12,248 bases of DNA from Nitrospinota bacterium. GTDB lineage: Bacteria; UBA8248; JACPRG01. Every line of letters starts with the position of its first letter. The stretch's first letter is position 1. The notes under the pieces were generated by a model. The model saw nothing but the letters and a program-made list of their open reading frames with translations. It was not told where the DNA came from and made no database searches. The DNA is taken from NCBI GenBank assembly GCA_030740135.1, contig JASLXW010000066.1, forward strand, positions 1 through 12,248, read 5' to 3'. Both the position numbers and the translations under genes were made by a program. Positions 1-7,107 of the stretch are shown in pieces.

Positions 1-465
1 ATCCAAGCGATGGAGCGAGTCAATCTGGAGGGCACTCGCCACTTCTTCGACGCGTGCGAGCAGGCCCGCACCAAGGTAGTGCTGGTGGTGACCAGCGCCA
101 CGGCCTGTGGAGCGCTCGCCGACAATCCCTTGATACTGTCCGAGGAGAGCCCGCTGCGGGCCACCTCCGACTTCACCTATGCCTGGCACAAGTGCCAGCA
201 AGAGGACCTGTGCGAGGCGTTCGCCCGGATTCTGGAGTCGATCGGTGAGAGCTCGGCGCACGAGGTGGTGGTCGACGACACCCCCCTGGCGCTGCACGCG
301 AAGGACATCGAGGATCGCCTCGAACGCGACGGACCGATGACGCTCCAGGAGATCGGCGAGCAGATGAACCTGTCCCGCGAGCGGATCCGGCAGTTGGAGA
401 AGCAGGCCCTCAGGCGCCTGCGCGGCCAGGGCCGGATGGCCATGCTCAAGGACATCCTCAACTGA
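1..465 (+). CDS. Partial epimerase fragment fused to sigma-70 region 4 HTH
   Basis: The frame is open from base 1, so the true start lies outside the window; the first ATG inside is at 10. Counting from that ATG, residues 4-61 read like the middle of an extended SDR/NAD-dependent epimerase: NLEGTRHFFDAC matches the usual NVxGTxxLLxA helix, VVTSATACG matches the TSS strand, and YAWHK (57-61) is the YxxxK catalytic pair. The substrate-binding second half of an epimerase is absent. Instead, residues about 98-140 are a sigma-70 region 4.2 helix-turn-helix, with TLQEIGEQMN followed by LSRERIRQLEKQALRRLR, and the protein ends 11 residues later. The join lies around residues 65-82 (roughly bases 205-255). 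Small proteins with only a region-4-like HTH exist in GC-rich Proteobacteria, so the 3' part may be a normal gene whose 5' part was replaced. It could be a genuine fusion, a deletion scar or an assembly join. Both halves are clear; their function together is unknown. Confidence 0.7.
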   Translation: MQAMERVNLEGTRHFFDACEQARTKVVLVVTSATACGALADNPLILSEESPLRATSDFTYAWHKCQQEDLCEAFARILESIGESSAHEVVVDDTPLALHAKDIEDRLERDGPMTLQEIGEQMNLSRERIRQLEKQALRRLRGQGRMAMLKDILN

Positions 466-488
466 CCTTCCCTTGAGGAAGAGGTCCA

Positions 489-533
489 GGGCCGGCGCCC
501 GGAGCGAATTGCTCGGGGGCCGGCCCTTTTTTT
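489..533 (+). terminator. Strong rho-independent terminator
   Basis: A G+C-rich stem starts 23 bases after the stop codon at 465. GGGCCGG (489-495) pairs with CCGGCCC (520-526), continued by C496-G519, a one-base bulge, CCC/GGG, one mismatch and GAGC (502-505)/GCTC (511-514) around a five-base loop. Seven T residues follow at 527-533. This is a textbook intrinsic terminator and closes the transcription unit of the upstream gene. Confidence 0.92.
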
Positions 534-603
534 GTTCCCCCCCCCGTCGCGTCCCGCCGGATTCGGGTCGGCCGTCCGGACCTGCGCGGGCCGGAAGATG
601 CTC

Positions 604-1227
604 ATGGCGCCCTCGAACAACGCCCAAGAACCCTTTGACCCCGAAGTCCCCCTCCAGGACCTCGCGACGCGGCTGCGCTGGGCCGAATTGTTCGGCAACG
701 ACCGCCCGGTGGAGATCGAGGTGGGCTTCGGCAAGGGGCGGTTCCTCATCACCGCCGGCGAGCGGTTTCCGGAGGCGAACTACTTCGGAATCGAGCGAAA
801 GCTGAGCCATTTCCGAATCGCGCGGCCCCGGATCCAAAAGCGCAACCTCCGAAACGTCCGGATTGTCATCACCGACGCGCTCCCGCTTATCCATGAGGTG
901 ATTCCGCCGGCCTCCGTCCGGGCCTACCACGTTTATTTCCCGGACCCCTGGTGGAAGAAGCGCCATAAGAAGCGGCGGATTTTTACGCCGGTTCTCCTGG
1001 AAGACCTTGCGCGGACCCTGATCCCGTCGGGACAGATTTACATCGCTTCCGACGTGGAAGAGTACTTCGGGGAGATTGCGGCGATGGTGGGGGAGAACCC
1101 GGCGTTCCGGCCTTTGGACGACCCGGCGGGGCGAATGGAGCGGGCGGGATATGTCCCGACCAACTTCGAGGTCAAAATGGCCGGGGCCGGCCATCCCATC
1201 CACCGGGCGGTTTACGAACGGGTTTGA
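604..1227 (+). CDS. trmB: tRNA (guanine-N7-)-methyltransferase
   Basis: TrmB uses S-adenosylmethionine to methylate N7 of G46 in the tRNA variable loop, in the cytoplasm. The 207-residue product has the family's usual length and motifs: the SAM-binding EIEVGFGKG (37-45), IERK (63-66), the diagnostic FPDPWWKKRHKKRR (112-125) that carries the catalytic Asp and the tRNA-binding basic patch, and the C-terminal TNFEVKMAGAGHPIH. The start is ATG 604 because GGAAG at 593-597 sits six bases upstream. ATG 598 would abut that Shine-Dalgarno, and the longer TTG 532 start lies inside the T-tract of the preceding terminator. No convincing promoter is seen in the roughly 70 bases between terminator and start, where a C9 run (537-545) stands out. 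It is convergent with a queuosine-mannosyltransferase-like gene 45 bases away. Confidence 0.95.
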   Translation: MAPSNNAQEPFDPEVPLQDLATRLRWAELFGNDRPVEIEVGFGKGRFLITAGERFPEANYFGIERKLSHFRIARPRIQKRNLRNVRIVITDALPLIHEVIPPASVRAYHVYFPDPWWKKRHKKRRIFTPVLLEDLARTLIPSGQIYIASDVEEYFGEIAAMVGENPAFRPLDDPAGRMERAGYVPTNFEVKMAGAGHPIHRAVYERV

Positions 1228-1244
1228 ACGGGGCCTCCGGGCGT

Positions 1245-1256
1245 CGCCTTCGGGCG
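1245..1256. terminator. Short UUCG hairpin between convergent genes
   Basis: CGCC-TTCG-GGCG is a perfect 4-bp stem with the extra-stable C(UUCG)G tetraloop, in the 45-base gap between the two converging genes. There is no T-tract on either side, so it is at best a weak terminator or 3'-end stabiliser. Confidence 0.3.
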
Positions 1257-1272
1257 GGGCCTTGGAATGGAT

Positions 1273-2388
1273 TCAAAGAGCTCGACGGCCGCACTGATCG
1301 AACAGGTCGTCATACCGCCGGGCCATCGCCCGCCAGTCATAGACGGCCATGCGCCGTCGCAATCGCTCCGGGTCGAACGTTGTCGGCAGGCCCTCCCGCA
1401 AGAGCGTCCTCAGCCGTGCGCAGAGGTCCTCGGGGCCGTCGTAGAGGTGTCCGGCGTGAAATTCCGCCGGCAGGATCTCGGGGTAGCTCAAGCGGCGGGG
1501 AAGGAGGGGATAACAGCCGGCGTACATGGCCTCGACGACGGAAAGGCCGAAGTTCTCCTGAATGGCCGTCGAGACCGCAATGTCGGATTCGGACACCCAC
1601 CGCGCGTAGCGCGCCCGGGACGGCTCGAAGCCGAAGTGAACCCACCGCCGCCGCAGCCTTCTTTTCGCCTCCAGAAATATCTTGGGCTTTATCTGATGGG
1701 TTTCTCCGCACACGATCAACTTGAACCGGAGGCGGTCCGCCTGTAACCGGAACAGCGCTTCGAAGAAAACCTCGGGCGCCTTGTCGAACTCCCAACGGTG
1801 ATTCCACAGGATGGTCGGAGGGCCCGGACGGCTTGCGGGCTTTCGGATGGGGTCGAACGCGGCGAGATCACATCCCAGCGGGATGACCGAGCTCTTCTCC
1901 CGAATCCGTTCGGGGATCCCCTTGGGTCTGCAATCCGGCATCATCCGGAGCAGCGCGGGCAGGGCCTTCAGAAACGTTTCCCGGTGGAATTCCGAATTGA
2001 ACAGCACCTTCTCCGCGGCCAGACAGGAAGTCACGTTGGTGAAGGCGAACTGGAGATCCTCGCGCTCGTTTTCGGGGCGGGGGTAGGAAAGCTGGTTCTC
2101 ATGCATGTAAAGGAGGATGGGAGGAGCGGCCGGGCCCAGCAGGGCCTTGAGGTCGGCGACGCTGAGCATGTCGGAGGCCAGGACAACGTCGGGCGGCCGC
2201 CGGAGGGTTCCCATCCGCTCCGCCATCAGGATGGCGGCCCCCCGCATCCGCCACTTCCAAAAGCGATCCGGGAGCGTCAGGGCCTCGACGCGGTGGCGGG
2301 AATGTCGTTTCAGCCCGTCCACGAAGGCCTTGTGGGAGCCGCCGTAGAAGGGTTCCAGGAGCAACACGCCGCGGCGGGTTTCGCTCAC
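1273..2388 (-). CDS. DUF3524/QTMAN-type glycosyltransferase (tRNA-queuosine mannosyltransferase-like)
   Basis: The 371-residue GT-B fold glycosyltransferase has the N-terminal domain formerly called DUF3524. It shows EPFYGGSHK (12-20), WKWRMRG (44-50), HENQLSYP (96-103), NVTSCLAAEKVLFNSEFHRE (118-137) and NHRWEFDKAP (186-195). The C-terminal GT4-like nucleotide-sugar site is ENFGLSVVE (278-286), the EX7E motif. The same N-terminal motifs occur in animal GTDC1/QTMAN, shown to transfer mannose from GDP-mannose to queuosine at position 34 of tRNA-Asp. The bacterial members' acceptor has not, to my knowledge, been firmly established, so a tRNA-queuosine substrate is inference, helped a little by the neighbouring trmB. 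The GTG start at 2388 has a GGAAAGGAA Shine-Dalgarno eight bases upstream; a TGA stop lies at 1275-1273. There is no signal peptide or membrane segment, consistent with a cytosolic enzyme. A divergent promoter lies in the 2389-2502 gap. Confidence 0.85.
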   Translation of the reverse strand: MSETRRGVLLLEPFYGGSHKAFVDGLKRHSRHRVEALTLPDRFWKWRMRGAAILMAERMGTLRRPPDVVLASDMLSVADLKALLGPAAPPILLYMHENQLSYPRPENEREDLQFAFTNVTSCLAAEKVLFNSEFHRETFLKALPALLRMMPDCRPKGIPERIREKSSVIPLGCDLAAFDPIRKPASRPGPPTILWNHRWEFDKAPEVFFEALFRLQADRLRFKLIVCGETHQIKPKIFLEAKRRLRRRWVHFGFEPSRARYARWVSESDIAVSTAIQENFGLSVVEAMYAGCYPLLPRRLSYPEILPAEFHAGHLYDGPEDLCARLRTLLREGLPTTFDPERLRRRMAVYDWRAMARRYDDLFDQCGRRAL

Positions 2389-2428
2389 TTTGAGGGTTCC
2401 TTTCCTTCATCCCGAAGTGCGAGGCCCC

Positions 2429-2457
2429 TTGAGTTTAGCCGTCCATCTTCATAAAAT
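2429..2457 (+). promoter_or_regulatory. Promoter for the isochorismatase-family gene
   Basis: TTGAGT (2429-2434) and TAAAAT (2452-2457) are separated by exactly 17 bases, a good sigma-70 match in an otherwise G+C-rich region. Transcription would start near 2464 and give a leader of about 39 bases before the GTG at 2503. Its -10 overlaps the predicted -10 of the opposite-strand promoter. Confidence 0.6.
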
Positions 2458-2480
2458 TCCACACGTGCGGGAAACGTCAA
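2451..2480 (-). promoter_or_regulatory. Divergent promoter for the QTMAN-like gene
   Basis: On the - strand, TTGACG (plus-strand 2480-2475, five of six consensus bases) is followed after 18 bases by TTTTAT (2456-2451, four of six). The predicted start is near 2444, with a leader of about 55 bases to the GTG at 2388. The -10 hexamer occupies nearly the same bases as that of the + strand promoter, so the two could not be opened by two polymerases at once. Confidence 0.4.
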
Positions 2481-2502
2481 CCCGAAAAACAGGAGGCGCG
2501 TC

Positions 2503-3147
2503 GTGGCGGACAGGGGCGGGTTCGAAGAGGCCCAGAACGTTTATCAGAAGGCCGGGATCACGGGCAAGGTGGGGTTCGGGCGGAAGGCCGCCGTCGTCGT
2601 AGTCGATCTGAGCTATGGGTTTACGGACCCGAATTGCACGCTGGGGTCCGACCTGACCGAAGTGGTGAAGCAGAACCGCATCCTTCTCGACGCGGCGCGG
2701 GAAAAAGCGCTCCCTATTTTCTTTACCACCGTGTACTACCGTCAGGACATGAGCGATGCTGGGGTCTGGTTTGAAAAGTTTCCTTCTCTCGACAACCTGA
2801 GAGAGGGAAACCGGGACGTGGAACTGGACGGGCGCCTCGGGCGTCTGCCGAACGAGCGCCTCGTCGTCAAGAAGTACGCTTCGGCCTTTTTCGGAACCGC
2901 CCTCGCCAGCGAGCTGATCGCCCTGGGGGTGGACACCCTCATCGTCACCGGGGCGACGACGAGCGGATGCGTCCGCGCCACGGTCGTGGACGCGCTCCAA
3001 AACGGCTTCCGGGCTATCGTCCCGGAGGAGTGCGTGGGCGACCGGGCCGAGGCCCCGCACCGCTCGAACCTGTTCGACATGGGGTCGAAATACGCGGACG
3101 TGATGCCGGTCGAGGAGGTCCTGGGCAAGATTCGGGAGTTGTATTAG
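2503..3147 (+). CDS. Isochorismatase-superfamily amidohydrolase, N-carbamoylsarcosine amidase-like
   Basis: The 214-residue cysteine hydrolase probably cleaves a carbamoyl or amide bond with release of ammonia. The catalytic triad is visible: Asp35 in VVVDLSYGFTDP, Lys124 in VVKKYASAFFGT and Cys156 in TGATTSGCVRAT, which also carries the superfamily's non-proline cis-peptide position. The N-terminal AGITGKVGFGRKAAVVVVDL, VWFEKFP and the C-terminal PEECVGDRAEAPHRSNLFDM resemble N-carbamoylsarcosine amidohydrolase of creatinine breakdown more than isochorismatase. Relatives with maleamate, ureidoacrylate or nicotinamide as substrate share the fold, so the substrate is not fixed. GTG 2503 is chosen because a perfect AGGAGG (2491-2496) lies six bases upstream. 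It has its own promoter and is divergent from the glycosyltransferase gene. No creatinine or N-methylhydantoin gene is nearby. A nested hairpin starts 15 bases after the stop. Confidence 0.88.
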   Translation: MADRGGFEEAQNVYQKAGITGKVGFGRKAAVVVVDLSYGFTDPNCTLGSDLTEVVKQNRILLDAAREKALPIFFTTVYYRQDMSDAGVWFEKFPSLDNLREGNRDVELDGRLGRLPNERLVVKKYASAFFGTALASELIALGVDTLIVTGATTSGCVRATVVDALQNGFRAIVPEECVGDRAEAPHRSNLFDMGSKYADVMPVEEVLGKIRELY

Positions 3148-3162
3148 GTTTTCTGCATCAAG

Positions 3163-3203
3163 AGGGGCGGGTACAGGAGTCAACCGACTCTCGCCCCGCC
3201 CCT
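3163..3203. repeat. Nested-hairpin repeat, copy 1 (core GTCAACCGAC)
   Basis: The outer stem is AGGGGCGGG (3163-3171) with CCCGCCCCT (3195-3203), nine perfect pairs. The inner stem is GAGTC (3177-3181) with GACTC (3186-3190), closing an AACC loop. An internal loop of five bases on one side and four on the other separates the stems. It lies between convergent genes, 15 bases after the isochorismatase-family stop. There is no T-tract. The 10-base core recurs exactly at 9769-9778 and 10247-10256, both in spacers. Confidence 0.75.
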
Positions 3204-3240
3204 GGATCTCCATGGGCGTCCATCGTCGGCCATGCAGAAG

Positions 3241-3261
3241 CGGCCGGGCGCGAGCCGGCCG
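3241..3261. terminator. GC-rich hairpin downstream of the AttH-like gene
   Basis: CGGCCGG (3241-3247) pairs with CCGGCCG (3255-3261) around a seven-base loop, 36 bases past the attH-like stop on the - strand. No T-tract follows on either strand, so this is a possible U-less terminator or 3' stabilising stem only. The rest of the 3148-3296 gap shows no gene. Confidence 0.4.
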
Positions 3262-3296
3262 GCATCCGCTCCGGCCCCGACGCAGGCCGAAAAGAC

Positions 3297-4463
3297 TCAA
3301 ATCTTCTTCCGAAACGCCCCCGCGTAGCCGGTCATCTCGACGTACCCCATCCCCCGGACGGGCTTGCCCTCCGCCTCGCCGCTCACCCGCACGGCCCCTT
3401 CCCAGTACGTCACCTTCGTGCTCTTCCGCGTGGCCAACTCCTGCTCCCGGAAAACGGGCTCGACCAAAAAAGAAGCCCTACGGGACGGGATGCGGACGCG
3501 CCAGCGGATCGGGTATTCCCCGCCGGACTTCTTGCTCTTCCAGGTTTTCAGGACCTTCACCTCGAAGGCCCCCCGCGGCAGGTGACGGGCCTTTCCGTCT
3601 TGGCCGACCCAAGTCCCGCTCGAGAAGGCATCGACCGAGCCGTCCTTCCGGCGCATCCGGTAAAGCATCACCTCCGCTCCGTTTTCCAGCTGGAAGCTGA
3701 ACCAGTCCCAGCCCACCTGGTCCTTTCCCAATTGGCTTGACCCGAACTCGTGGTCCATCCACGCCGAGCCGGTGACCGCCAGCTTTCTCCGCTTCGCGCC
3801 CGGGCCGATCCACAGCGTCCCCGAGACCTCCATTCGGGTCAGGGAGATGTAGTGGGAGGCCTGCCCGGCGGCGGCGCCCTTTCGGCTGGTCCCGTCCAGG
3901 CCGTGAATGACAGGCGGTTTCCTCGGCCGGACCTTCAGGTCGATGCCGAAGCCGGCGCTCTCCGCCGTCAACCGGTGCGCCGCCCCCACGTCCGGCCCCA
4001 GGGCTTCCGCCCGCCAGCTCCCGACCCAGACCTTGTAGCGGGTCTTTCCCGCGCCGGCCTCGCCCAGCGCGCCGCGGCTCATCCGCTCATCGAAATGAAA
4101 GGTCTTCTTCGCGTGGTCGGACAGGGCGAAGTGGGCGAAGTAGAGGTCCGTCACCGCCCAGCGCGATTTCAGTTTGGAAACCCCGACCGGGGCCGGGGGG
4201 TTGAGGCCGCTGCGAAAGAAGGTGAGCTGGAAGCCGAACCGCTCTCCCGATTCCGCTTTCAGGTGGCCGGTGTAGTACCACCATTCGGTCTTGAAGCCGG
4301 GGTGGGAGGCGTGGTCCCGGGGGAACCGGTAGAGACGCCCCGGCCGGGCCGTCAGAAACCCGGCGGCGGTCTTCTCGGCAGAGAGCGCGGGAAGGGCCGG
4401 CATCCCCGCCAGGAGCGCCGCCAGGACCCAACGAGTCATTCCCGACGCCCGGAAGCTATTCAA
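3297..4463 (-). CDS. Secreted AttH/CrtC-like lipocalin-fold protein
   Basis: The 388-residue protein belongs to the AttH/CrtC family (COG5621 'predicted secreted hydrolase', with a Lipocalin_9-type C-terminal half). Landmarks are EWWYYTGHL (60-68), LYFAHFALSDH (107-117), SHYISLTRMEVSG (203-215), TGSAWMDHEFGS (231-242), GWDWFSFQL (251-259), TYWEGAVRVSG (352-362) and GMGYVEMTGY (371-380). A Sec signal peptide has basic residues, a hydrophobic stretch 11-27 and likely cleavage after ALSA29. CrtC members hydrate carotenoids, but family members beside FtsX-type permeases are not known to; a periplasmic carrier or enzyme for a hydrophobic substrate delivered by the transporter is the better guess. 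The TTG start at 4463 overlaps the permease stop by eight bases and has GGAGG nine bases upstream inside the permease end, which implies translational coupling. An ATG at 4439 is an alternative start with a poor Shine-Dalgarno. Confidence 0.9.
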   Translation of the reverse strand: MNSFRASGMTRWVLAALLAGMPALPALSAEKTAAGFLTARPGRLYRFPRDHASHPGFKTEWWYYTGHLKAESGERFGFQLTFFRSGLNPPAPVGVSKLKSRWAVTDLYFAHFALSDHAKKTFHFDERMSRGALGEAGAGKTRYKVWVGSWRAEALGPDVGAAHRLTAESAGFGIDLKVRPRKPPVIHGLDGTSRKGAAAGQASHYISLTRMEVSGTLWIGPGAKRRKLAVTGSAWMDHEFGSSQLGKDQVGWDWFSFQLENGAEVMLYRMRRKDGSVDAFSSGTWVGQDGKARHLPRGAFEVKVLKTWKSKKSGGEYPIRWRVRIPSRRASFLVEPVFREQELATRKSTKVTYWEGAVRVSGEAEGKPVRGMGYVEMTGYAGAFRKKI

Positions 4464-7107
4464 AGTGGACGGCCTCCTTCACCTCGACGTTCGCCGCCGC
4501 CCGGGCGGGCCACAGGGCGCCCAGCACCGCCGCCGCCAGCGTCAAACCAAAATAACCCGCGAGCCAGAGCGGGGGCCAGTGGAGCTGAATCGTCCAGCCG
4601 AAGGACTGCTTGTTGATGACGAAGATCAGGAGCAGGGCCAACGGGCCGCCGGCCAGCAACCCGAGGGCGTTGGCCAGGAGACCGATGGCCGCCGCCTCGC
4701 CGACCACCCAGGCCGAGACCTGTTTCCGATCGAAGCCGATGACGCGAAGGAGGCCGATCTCCCGGGTCCTCTCCAGGACATTCGTCAAAAGGGCCGTCAC
4801 GATGCCCAGCACCGCCGCCACGAGGGCGACCCCCTCCAGGGCGTAGGTGATGGCGAAGGTTTGATCGAAGATCCGCAGGATGTGACGGCGCAGGCGGCGG
4901 TTTTCGAAGACGGCCACGCCGCGCCGAGCCCCGAGCGCCGCGTAGAGGTCCTCCTTCACCCGGCCGGGATCGGCCCCCGGTTGGACGTAGACCGCCAGCG
5001 CGCTCACCCGATCGTCCGCCCAAAGACGCGCGTAGATCCCTCTGTCCAGGATCACGAGGCCGCCTTCCGTCGAGTAATCGTAAAAGACGCCCGCGATTCG
5101 GAAGGGGCGGGGGCCTTTGGCGGTGTCCAGGGTCACCCGATCTCCGCGTCCCAGTCCGAACCGGTTCGAGAACACCTCGGAAACCAGCGCCTCGCCCTTC
5201 GCCCGGGCCCGGTCCAGGATGTCACGCCGCTCCCCGGAGAGAAAGGTCAACCCGCCGTGGTCCCGCAGGACCCGGAGGTCGCCCGCGCCGAGGAGGATTC
5301 GCCAGTCCCGATACGTGATCCGTCGGGTGCGAAACCCGTCCACGGCTCGTACGCTCAGCGTTCGGGCGGCCGCCTCGGCGACGCCTCGGGGAAGGACGGC
5401 CGAGCGGTTTCCGATGAAGCGCACAATGGGATTGACGTAGAGGTCGGCCCGCAAGCGGCGGCCGATCCAGGACTCCATCGTCGAGCGAAAGCTCGCGACC
5501 ATGATGGACACGCTGACCAGCATGGCGACGGCGACGGCCAGGGAGGCGACGGCCACGCCGTTCTTTCCCGCCGACCGGGTCAAATCCATCAGCATGGCGA
5601 CGGCGCCGCCGGACGAAAGACGTAAGAATCCGAAGAGGGTCGAAAACAGGCGCAGCGACAAAGGCGTCAACAGCGCGAATCCGGCGACGATCCCGAAGGC
5701 GGAGACATATCCGAAGAGGGGAACCCCGTGGATGGGGTCGAACCTCGTCAGCAAGGCGGCGGCCCCCAACAGCGAGACCCCCGCGGCGGTCATCCATCCC
5801 GTCCGGACGTGTCCGGCCGCCGTTGCATCTCCGCGGTGGATGGACTCGCGGACGCTCATCCTGGCGGCCGCCGCCGCGGGAAGCAGGGCCGACAGCAGGG
5901 CGCTCGCCGTTCCCGCCCCCAGCGCGAGGAGCGCCTCCGACGGCGCCAGGCTCACCTGGGCGGCGCCCACCGGGACGTAAAGGTTGCCGACGGTGCGGCT
6001 GACGGCCCCCAAGGCGGCCCGCCCGAGGAACGTTCCCAACAGGATCCCCAGGCCGGCGCCCGCCGCCCCCTGGACCGCCGCTTCAAGCAGGACGAACCCG
6101 AAGATCCCGCGGCGGTCCACCCCCAGGGAGCGGAGGACGCCCCACTCGCGCCTTCGCCGGACGACGGTGACGCTCATGGTGTTGTAGATGATGAACAGCC
6201 CCACCAGGAGCGCGATGTAGCTCAGGATCGTCAGGTTGAGCTGAAACGCCGCCAGGAGCCGCTCGGATTGCCGGCTCCGGCGGGCCGGACGGGCGACGGA
6301 CAGGCCGCCCGGCAGGACCTCGCGGATTCTTTCCGCCAGCTTCTCCAGGCCGATGTCCGGATTCGGCAGAACGTCCACGCGGTCCAGCCGGCCCAGCCGG
6401 CCGAAGGCCTCCTGGGCGGCGGCGATGTCCATCAAGGCCACGCTCCCGTCCATGGCGGAGGCCGGCGAGGCCCTTCCGCCTCCGGCGGACCGGAGAAGCC
6501 CTTGAATGGTGAGACGGCGAGGCCCGGCGGGCCCGATCACGACCAGCGCGTCCCGGGTCCGGAGGCCGTAGCGGGCCGCGAACCGATCTGTGACGAAGAC
6601 CGTGTCCGGGGCCAGAAGCCGCCGCAAGATTCGATCGATGTCCTCCGGAGGGGTCTTTTCCTCCCCGGCGAACTCGTAATCCCGGAACGTTCCCTCCGAG
6701 AGGATGTCGATGCCCAGGACCAGCAGGGGAACGCCTTGGGGCTTGTCCGGTCCGGGTGTCTCGCTCCCCGGTGCGAGGCGTCCCTCGGGCGCGGTTTTTT
6801 CGGGCAGGGCCGCCACCAGGGATAGGAGGAGCGGACCGGCGAGCCGGACGCCCGGCGTCTCCCGGATTTTGGTGAAGACCTCCTCGTCGAAGGGTTCGCC
6901 CTGCGCCGTGACTTCCAGCGCCGCGCGGCCCGCGACGGCGTTGAAGGTGTTCCGGAACCCGGCGAGGGTCCCCTGGTTCGCCAGGCGGATGGCCAGGAAG
7001 ACCCCCACCCCGAGGGTGATGCCGGCCAGGGTCAGGACTGTCCGGGCCGGATGGGCCCGCACCGAGCGGAAACTCAATCTCCGCAGGAGAAACAGGTCCG
7101 GCGTCAA
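4456..7107 (-). CDS. Large FtsX/MacB-type ABC transporter permease (duplicated)
   Basis: The 883-residue inner-membrane permease has the duplicated plan of the LolC/E-YbbP-AttFG group. There is a first membrane segment (about 23-41), a MacB-type periplasmic core domain (about 45-285), then an FtsX domain with segments near 291-309, 335-362 and 391-412. A linker pair follows near 438-454 and 463-485. The second half repeats the plan: a segment near 518-540, a second periplasmic domain, and a last FtsX domain containing LERTREIGLLRVIGF, which mirrors RRRREWGVLRSLGV of the first. That amounts to about ten membrane segments. In Agrobacterium-type att clusters this role is split between attF and attG; here it is one chain. 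The TTG start at 7107 shares four bases (TTGA) with the ATPase stop. Type VII ABC proteins of this kind usually transmit mechanical force or extract lipids or lipoproteins. The substrate is unknown. Confidence 0.9.
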   Translation of the reverse strand: MTPDLFLLRRLSFRSVRAHPARTVLTLAGITLGVGVFLAIRLANQGTLAGFRNTFNAVAGRAALEVTAQGEPFDEEVFTKIRETPGVRLAGPLLLSLVAALPEKTAPEGRLAPGSETPGPDKPQGVPLLVLGIDILSEGTFRDYEFAGEEKTPPEDIDRILRRLLAPDTVFVTDRFAARYGLRTRDALVVIGPAGPRRLTIQGLLRSAGGGRASPASAMDGSVALMDIAAAQEAFGRLGRLDRVDVLPNPDIGLEKLAERIREVLPGGLSVARPARRSRQSERLLAAFQLNLTILSYIALLVGLFIIYNTMSVTVVRRRREWGVLRSLGVDRRGIFGFVLLEAAVQGAAGAGLGILLGTFLGRAALGAVSRTVGNLYVPVGAAQVSLAPSEALLALGAGTASALLSALLPAAAAARMSVRESIHRGDATAAGHVRTGWMTAAGVSLLGAAALLTRFDPIHGVPLFGYVSAFGIVAGFALLTPLSLRLFSTLFGFLRLSSGGAVAMLMDLTRSAGKNGVAVASLAVAVAMLVSVSIMVASFRSTMESWIGRRLRADLYVNPIVRFIGNRSAVLPRGVAEAAARTLSVRAVDGFRTRRITYRDWRILLGAGDLRVLRDHGGLTFLSGERRDILDRARAKGEALVSEVFSNRFGLGRGDRVTLDTAKGPRPFRIAGVFYDYSTEGGLVILDRGIYARLWADDRVSALAVYVQPGADPGRVKEDLYAALGARRGVAVFENRRLRRHILRIFDQTFAITYALEGVALVAAVLGIVTALLTNVLERTREIGLLRVIGFDRKQVSAWVVGEAAAIGLLANALGLLAGGPLALLLIFVINKQSFGWTIQLHWPPLWLAGYFGLTLAAAVLGALWPARAAANVEVKEAVHFE

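Noticed and set aside
532..603. Upstream TTG start for trmB
   Set aside because: The codon lies within the terminator's T-tract, and the extra residues do not belong to TrmB; ATG 604 has a well-placed Shine-Dalgarno.
5246..5254. GGTCAACCC resembling the repeat core
   Set aside because: It lies inside the permease coding sequence, lacks the CGAC half and has no enclosing stem.
4465..5625. Long + strand open frame opposite the permease gene
   Set aside because: Its product is a low-complexity Gly/Arg/Gln/Asp-rich chain without family features; GC-rich genes commonly leave such open antisense frames. The permease on the other strand is unambiguous.
5728..6825. Another long + strand open frame opposite the permease
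   Set aside because: Same reason: compositionally biased shadow of the codon pattern, with no domain or ribosome site.
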